Origin: Nitrospinota bacterium
GTDB taxonomy: Bacteria > Nitrospinota_A > UBA7883 > JADGGD01
Length of the DNA stretch: 8,139 bases
Assembly (NCBI GenBank): GCA_015229165.1
Contig: JADGCD010000087.1
Coordinates: forward strand, 1-8,139
Direction: 5' to 3'
Both the position numbers and the translations under genes were made by a program. Below the pieces are notes generated by a model that ran no database searches, was not told the DNA's origin, and saw only the letters and a list, made by a program, of their open reading frames with translations. Positions 5,081 to 8,139 of the stretch are shown piece by piece (the first letter of the stretch is position 1; the number at the start of each line of letters is the position of its first letter).

Positions 5081-8000
5081 TCATGATCGCCCACGCCGAT
5101 CCAACGCCTCCCGGATCGCCGAGGCCAGCGTGGCCATCTCCACCGGTTTGGGGAGCAGGGCGGCGGCCCCCAGCGCGGCGACCTCGGTGGGGGTCAGCCG
5201 GTCGGCGGAGCCGGACATCAGCAGCACCGGCAGGTCGGGGCGCGCGGCCAGCAGCTCCCGCGTCAATTGAACCCCCGACATCCCCGGCATGCTCACGTCG
5301 GTCAGGACCAGGTCGATCCGGCGGGGATCGGCGAGGAACCGGCGCAACGCCTGGTCGGCATGGGTGTCGGTCAAGACCTGATACCCCCAGAGGGTGAGGG
5401 AGGCGGCCAGCATCTGGGTGATTCCCCCTTCGTCGTCGACGACGAAGATCATCTCCCCGTCCCCCGGCGGGGGAAAGGAGACCGCGACCGCTTCTTCCCC
5501 CGACGCGACCATCGGCAGGTAGACCGTCACCGTGGTCCCCTCTCCGGGGGCGCTGACGATGGTCATACGTCCCCCGAAGCTTTCGACGATGCCGTGGGTC
5601 ACCGACAGCCCCATGCCGGTCCCTTCCCCCTCCGGCTTGGTGGTGAAGAAGGGCTCCGTGGCCCGCTCCAGCGTCGCCTCGTCCATGCCGACGCCGGTAT
5701 CGGCCACCGAGAGGCGCAGGTGCCCCCGCTCCCCCGGTGTCAGCCCGAGGGGGGTGATCTCCCACTCCCCGGCGCGGGCCAGCGTGAGGGACAGGGTTCC
5801 CCCGGTCTCGCGCATGGCGTAGAGGGCGTTGGTGCACAGGTTCAGGATGACCTGATGCAGGCGGGTCGGATCGCCCAGAACCGGGTCGAGCGCGGCGTCG
5901 ATGTCGGTGTCGATCGCCACGCTGGTCGGGGTGGTGGCTTTCAGGAGTTTGGCCACCTCCTTGGCCACGAGGGGGACCCGCACCGGGATCGACCGTTGCT
6001 CGCTGCGGCGGCTGAAGGCCAGGATCTGGGCGACCAGCTCTTTCGCCCTCCGGGCGGCGAGCAGAATCTCGTCGATGAACTCGGCGGTCTCCCCTTCGGG
6101 TTTTTGCTCTCGCAAAAGCGACGCATAGCCGAGGATGGGCATCAGGATATTGTTGAAGTCGTGCGCGATCCCCCCGGCCAGCGTGCCGATGGCGTTGAGC
6201 TTCTGGACCTGGCGCACCTCCCGCTCCAGCAACTGCTCGTTGGTGATGTCCCGTTTGACCGCCACATAGCCGGTGATGGAGCCTGCCGCGTCGGTCAGCG
6301 GGGTGATGGTCGACTCCTCCTGATACTCCTCCCCCGACTTTTTCCGGTTCGTCACCCGACCGTTCCAGACGTGGCCGCTGGTGATGGTATGCCAGAGTCG
6401 TTCGTAGAAGGCCTCGTCCTGCCTGTCGCTTTTCAGGATGCGCGGATTTTGCCCCACCGCCTCGGCGGCGGTGTAGCCGGTGATCTTTTCGAAGAAGGGG
6501 TTGACGTACTCGATGGTCCCGTCCCGGTCGGTGATGACGATCGACTCCGACGCCTGTTCGATGGCGGTCTGCAACCGGCGCAGCGTCGTCTCCCCCTCCC
6601 ACCGTCGGGTGATGTCGGTGGCCAATCCTTCGACGACGATGTCGTTCCCTGCGGCGGCGATGGAGATGCACCGGTCCCGCAGCCTGCGCCACGATCCGTC
6701 CTTGTGGCGGAACCGGTACTCGATGTCGAACGGTTTCCCCTCCGCGAACGAGGACACCGCCAGCTCCACCATCGCCCGGTCGTCGGGATGGACGCTCTCC
6801 CCCCAGAGGAAGGGGCTGGCCAGCAGCTCCTCCGGGGCGTAGCCGAGGACCGAGGCGGTCACGTTGGAATAGTAGAGCCCCCCCCGCTTGAAGGAGTAGC
6901 GGTAGAGGATGTCGGGGGCGTTCTCCACCAGCCGTCGGTACTTCTCTTCGCTCTCCCGCAGTCCCTCTTCGGTCCGGCGCTGGTCGGTGATGTCCTCGCC
7001 GGAGAAGAGGACCCCCTCGATCTTTCCGGCGTCGTCGTACAGCAGCGCGTTGTGGAACGCCACCAGCCGGACGGCGCCGTCGGCGGTCACGACCGGGTTT
7101 TCGTGATATTCGACCGGTCCAATCTCCCCCTCCATGAGGCGGGTGAAGAGCTGTTTTATCTCCTCGAGCGCCACCGGGGGGATGAAGGTGTCGAACCAGT
7201 TCTTCCCCAGCGCCTGCTCCTCCTCCACCCCGAGGAGTATTCGCCCCGCCCGGTTGATCAGCGTGAGCGTCCCCTGCCGGTCCAGAACCACGAGCATCAC
7301 CCCGGCGGTGTCCAGATAGGCCTGCGCCCGCTCCTTTTCCCGCTTCAGCTCCCGGCTGGCCGCCATCTGTTCGGTGATGTCGTTGAAAACGGTGGCGAAA
7401 TGGCCCGGCTCGGGGGAGTAGGCGTTGACATGGAACCACTTCTGCAACAGGGGGGTCTGCTGGGTGAAGGCTACCGGTTTGCCGGTGAGGGCCACCCGGC
7501 CGTAGGTTCCGATCCAGTCGGCCGGGTCTTTCTCGATCAGCGGAATCGCCTCGGTCACCCGCTTGCCGATCACGTTTTCGGCCTTCAGGCCGGTGATCTT
7601 CTCGAAGGCCCGGTTCACGGACAGGAAGCGGTAATCGACCGGAACCCCCTGGTCGTCGAGGATGATCTCGTGATAGGCGAATCCCCCCTGCATGTTTTCG
7701 AAGAGAGAGCGGTACCGTTTCTCGCTTTTGGCCAGATCGTCCCGGGAGACGGTGAGGGCTCGAAGTTTTTCCACCATCTGGTCGAGCGCCCGCCCGAGGG
7801 CGCCCAGCTCGTCCCGCCCGGTCATCCCGAGAGGGGGGGGCGTATTCCCCTCCCCCACGGCGATGGCGTACCGCTTCATGGCGATGACCGGCCGGGCCAT
7901 GATCCGCCCGAGGAGGAGGGCGAAGAGGGCCATCGCCCCCATGAGCGGCAATCCCCGCAACAGCGACTGCCACGCATGGTCCCGGATCGGCGCCCGGATC

Positions 8001-8139
8001 GAGTCGGTCTTCTGCCCCACGACGGCCACCCAGGGGGCGCCTCCCCCCGGCCGGTGAACCCCCACACCACGAGCGGCGACGAACCGGTAGGGGGACCGAT
8101 CCCGGGTGATGGCGATGGCCGCGTACCCGAAGAGCCATT
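5081..8139 (-). CDS. Multi-PAS hybrid sensor histidine kinase, 5' end outside the window
   Basis: This membrane-bound kinase is open in frame to the right edge (1018 complete codons here), so the N-terminus is missing. Numbering from the first complete codon: residues 1-50 (ending APWVAVVGQKTD and a linker) resemble the end of a periplasmic Cache sensor, followed by a transmembrane helix (about 59-80), HAMP (77-132) and four PAS domains (about 137-257, 269-386, 399-511, 519-634; the third is PAS_3-like). HisKA follows, with phosphoacceptor His659 in GGIAHDFNN. The HATPase has an N box (Asn766/Asn770), DTGVGM at 813-818 and GTGMGLS at 839-845. A C-terminal receiver carries Asp901/Asp902, phosphoacceptor Asp947 (LTDVSMPGM), Ser975 and Lys997. 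All catalytic residues are intact. Autophosphorylation at His659 and transfer to Asp947 are expected. No output domain is attached, so the partner must be elsewhere. The signal is unknown. A GTG at 8065 is not a credible start because the frame upstream still reads as sensor domain. Confidence 0.95.
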   Translation of the reverse strand, partial: WLFGYAAIAITRDRSPYRFVAARGVGVHRPGGGAPWVAVVGQKTDSIRAPIRDHAWQSLLRGLPLMGAMALFALLLGRIMARPVIAMKRYAIAVGEGNTPPPLGMTGRDELGALGRALDQMVEKLRALTVSRDDLAKSEKRYRSLFENMQGGFAYHEIILDDQGVPVDYRFLSVNRAFEKITGLKAENVIGKRVTEAIPLIEKDPADWIGTYGRVALTGKPVAFTQQTPLLQKWFHVNAYSPEPGHFATVFNDITEQMAASRELKREKERAQAYLDTAGVMLVVLDRQGTLTLINRAGRILLGVEEEQALGKNWFDTFIPPVALEEIKQLFTRLMEGEIGPVEYHENPVVTADGAVRLVAFHNALLYDDAGKIEGVLFSGEDITDQRRTEEGLRESEEKYRRLVENAPDILYRYSFKRGGLYYSNVTASVLGYAPEELLASPFLWGESVHPDDRAMVELAVSSFAEGKPFDIEYRFRHKDGSWRRLRDRCISIAAAGNDIVVEGLATDITRRWEGETTLRRLQTAIEQASESIVITDRDGTIEYVNPFFEKITGYTAAEAVGQNPRILKSDRQDEAFYERLWHTITSGHVWNGRVTNRKKSGEEYQEESTITPLTDAAGSITGYVAVKRDITNEQLLEREVRQVQKLNAIGTLAGGIAHDFNNILMPILGYASLLREQKPEGETAEFIDEILLAARRAKELVAQILAFSRRSEQRSIPVRVPLVAKEVAKLLKATTPTSVAIDTDIDAALDPVLGDPTRLHQVILNLCTNALYAMRETGGTLSLTLARAGEWEITPLGLTPGERGHLRLSVADTGVGMDEATLERATEPFFTTKPEGEGTGMGLSVTHGIVESFGGRMTIVSAPGEGTTVTVYLPMVASGEEAVAVSFPPPGDGEMIFVVDDEGGITQMLAASLTLWGYQVLTDTHADQALRRFLADPRRIDLVLTDVSMPGMSGVQLTRELLAARPDLPVLLMSGSADRLTPTEVAALGAAALLPKPVEMATLASAIREALDRRGRS

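Noticed and set aside
4911..8138. Long minus-strand open frame (1075 codons) in another frame over the kinase and running into the tRNA
   Set aside because: The translation is Arg/Gly/Pro-rich with no domain, while the overlapping frame encodes an intact kinase. Its C-terminal tail (RIRTCDRPLRRRMLYPI) is the familiar artefact of translating a tRNA-Arg antisense.

Overview
This window is about 8.1 kb of mostly GC-rich bacterial chromosome, estimated by eye at roughly 65-70% GC in the main genes. The gene content is a mitochondrial-type aconitase, a multi-PAS hybrid histidine kinase with an AHDFNN phosphoacceptor box, a secreted PQQ-type propeller and a DUF1499 protein. This would suit a Desulfobacterota/deltaproteobacterial-like Gram-negative, but the taxonomic guess is weak and rests on style rather than a marker gene.

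Layout, left to right. (1) Positions 1-576, minus strand: a noticeably AT-rich DUF4238-family gene that stops at 176 codons, about half to two thirds of what I expect for that family. Just past its stop is an imperfect 16-bp palindrome in a sequence that could be the end of an insertion sequence. (2) 577-978, minus: a small membrane-anchored DUF1499 protein whose stop codon directly abuts the DUF4238 start. (3) 994-1055: a strong UUCG-loop intrinsic terminator for the aconitase transcript, with a candidate promoter overlapping it. (4) 1045-3324, minus: a complete aconitate hydratase with every catalytic and cluster residue I could check, driven by a near-consensus sigma-70 promoter at 3388-3416. 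(5) 3349-3593: a divergent, GC-rich intergenic region. (6) 3594-4754, plus: an exported eight-bladed PQQ-like beta-propeller protein. (7) 4755-5080: an intergenic region holding a tRNA-Arg(UCU) gene, several small GC-rich hairpins and two families of short direct repeats. (8) 5081 to the right edge, minus: a very large hybrid sensor kinase (Cache-like end, transmembrane segment, HAMP, four PAS domains, HisKA, HATPase, receiver). Its N-terminus lies outside the window.

How the genes work together: I see no shared pathway. Aconitase is a stand-alone TCA-cycle enzyme with its own promoter and terminator. DUF1499 and DUF4238 form a two-gene unit downstream of it. The propeller gene, the tRNA and the kinase look like independent transcription units. 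I found no defence system, CRISPR array, integrase or recognisable transposase. The signals most worth a second look are the truncated, compositionally foreign DUF4238 gene at the left edge, the promoter/terminator overlap behind aconitase, and the hairpin-plus-GACAGGT repeats around the tRNA.
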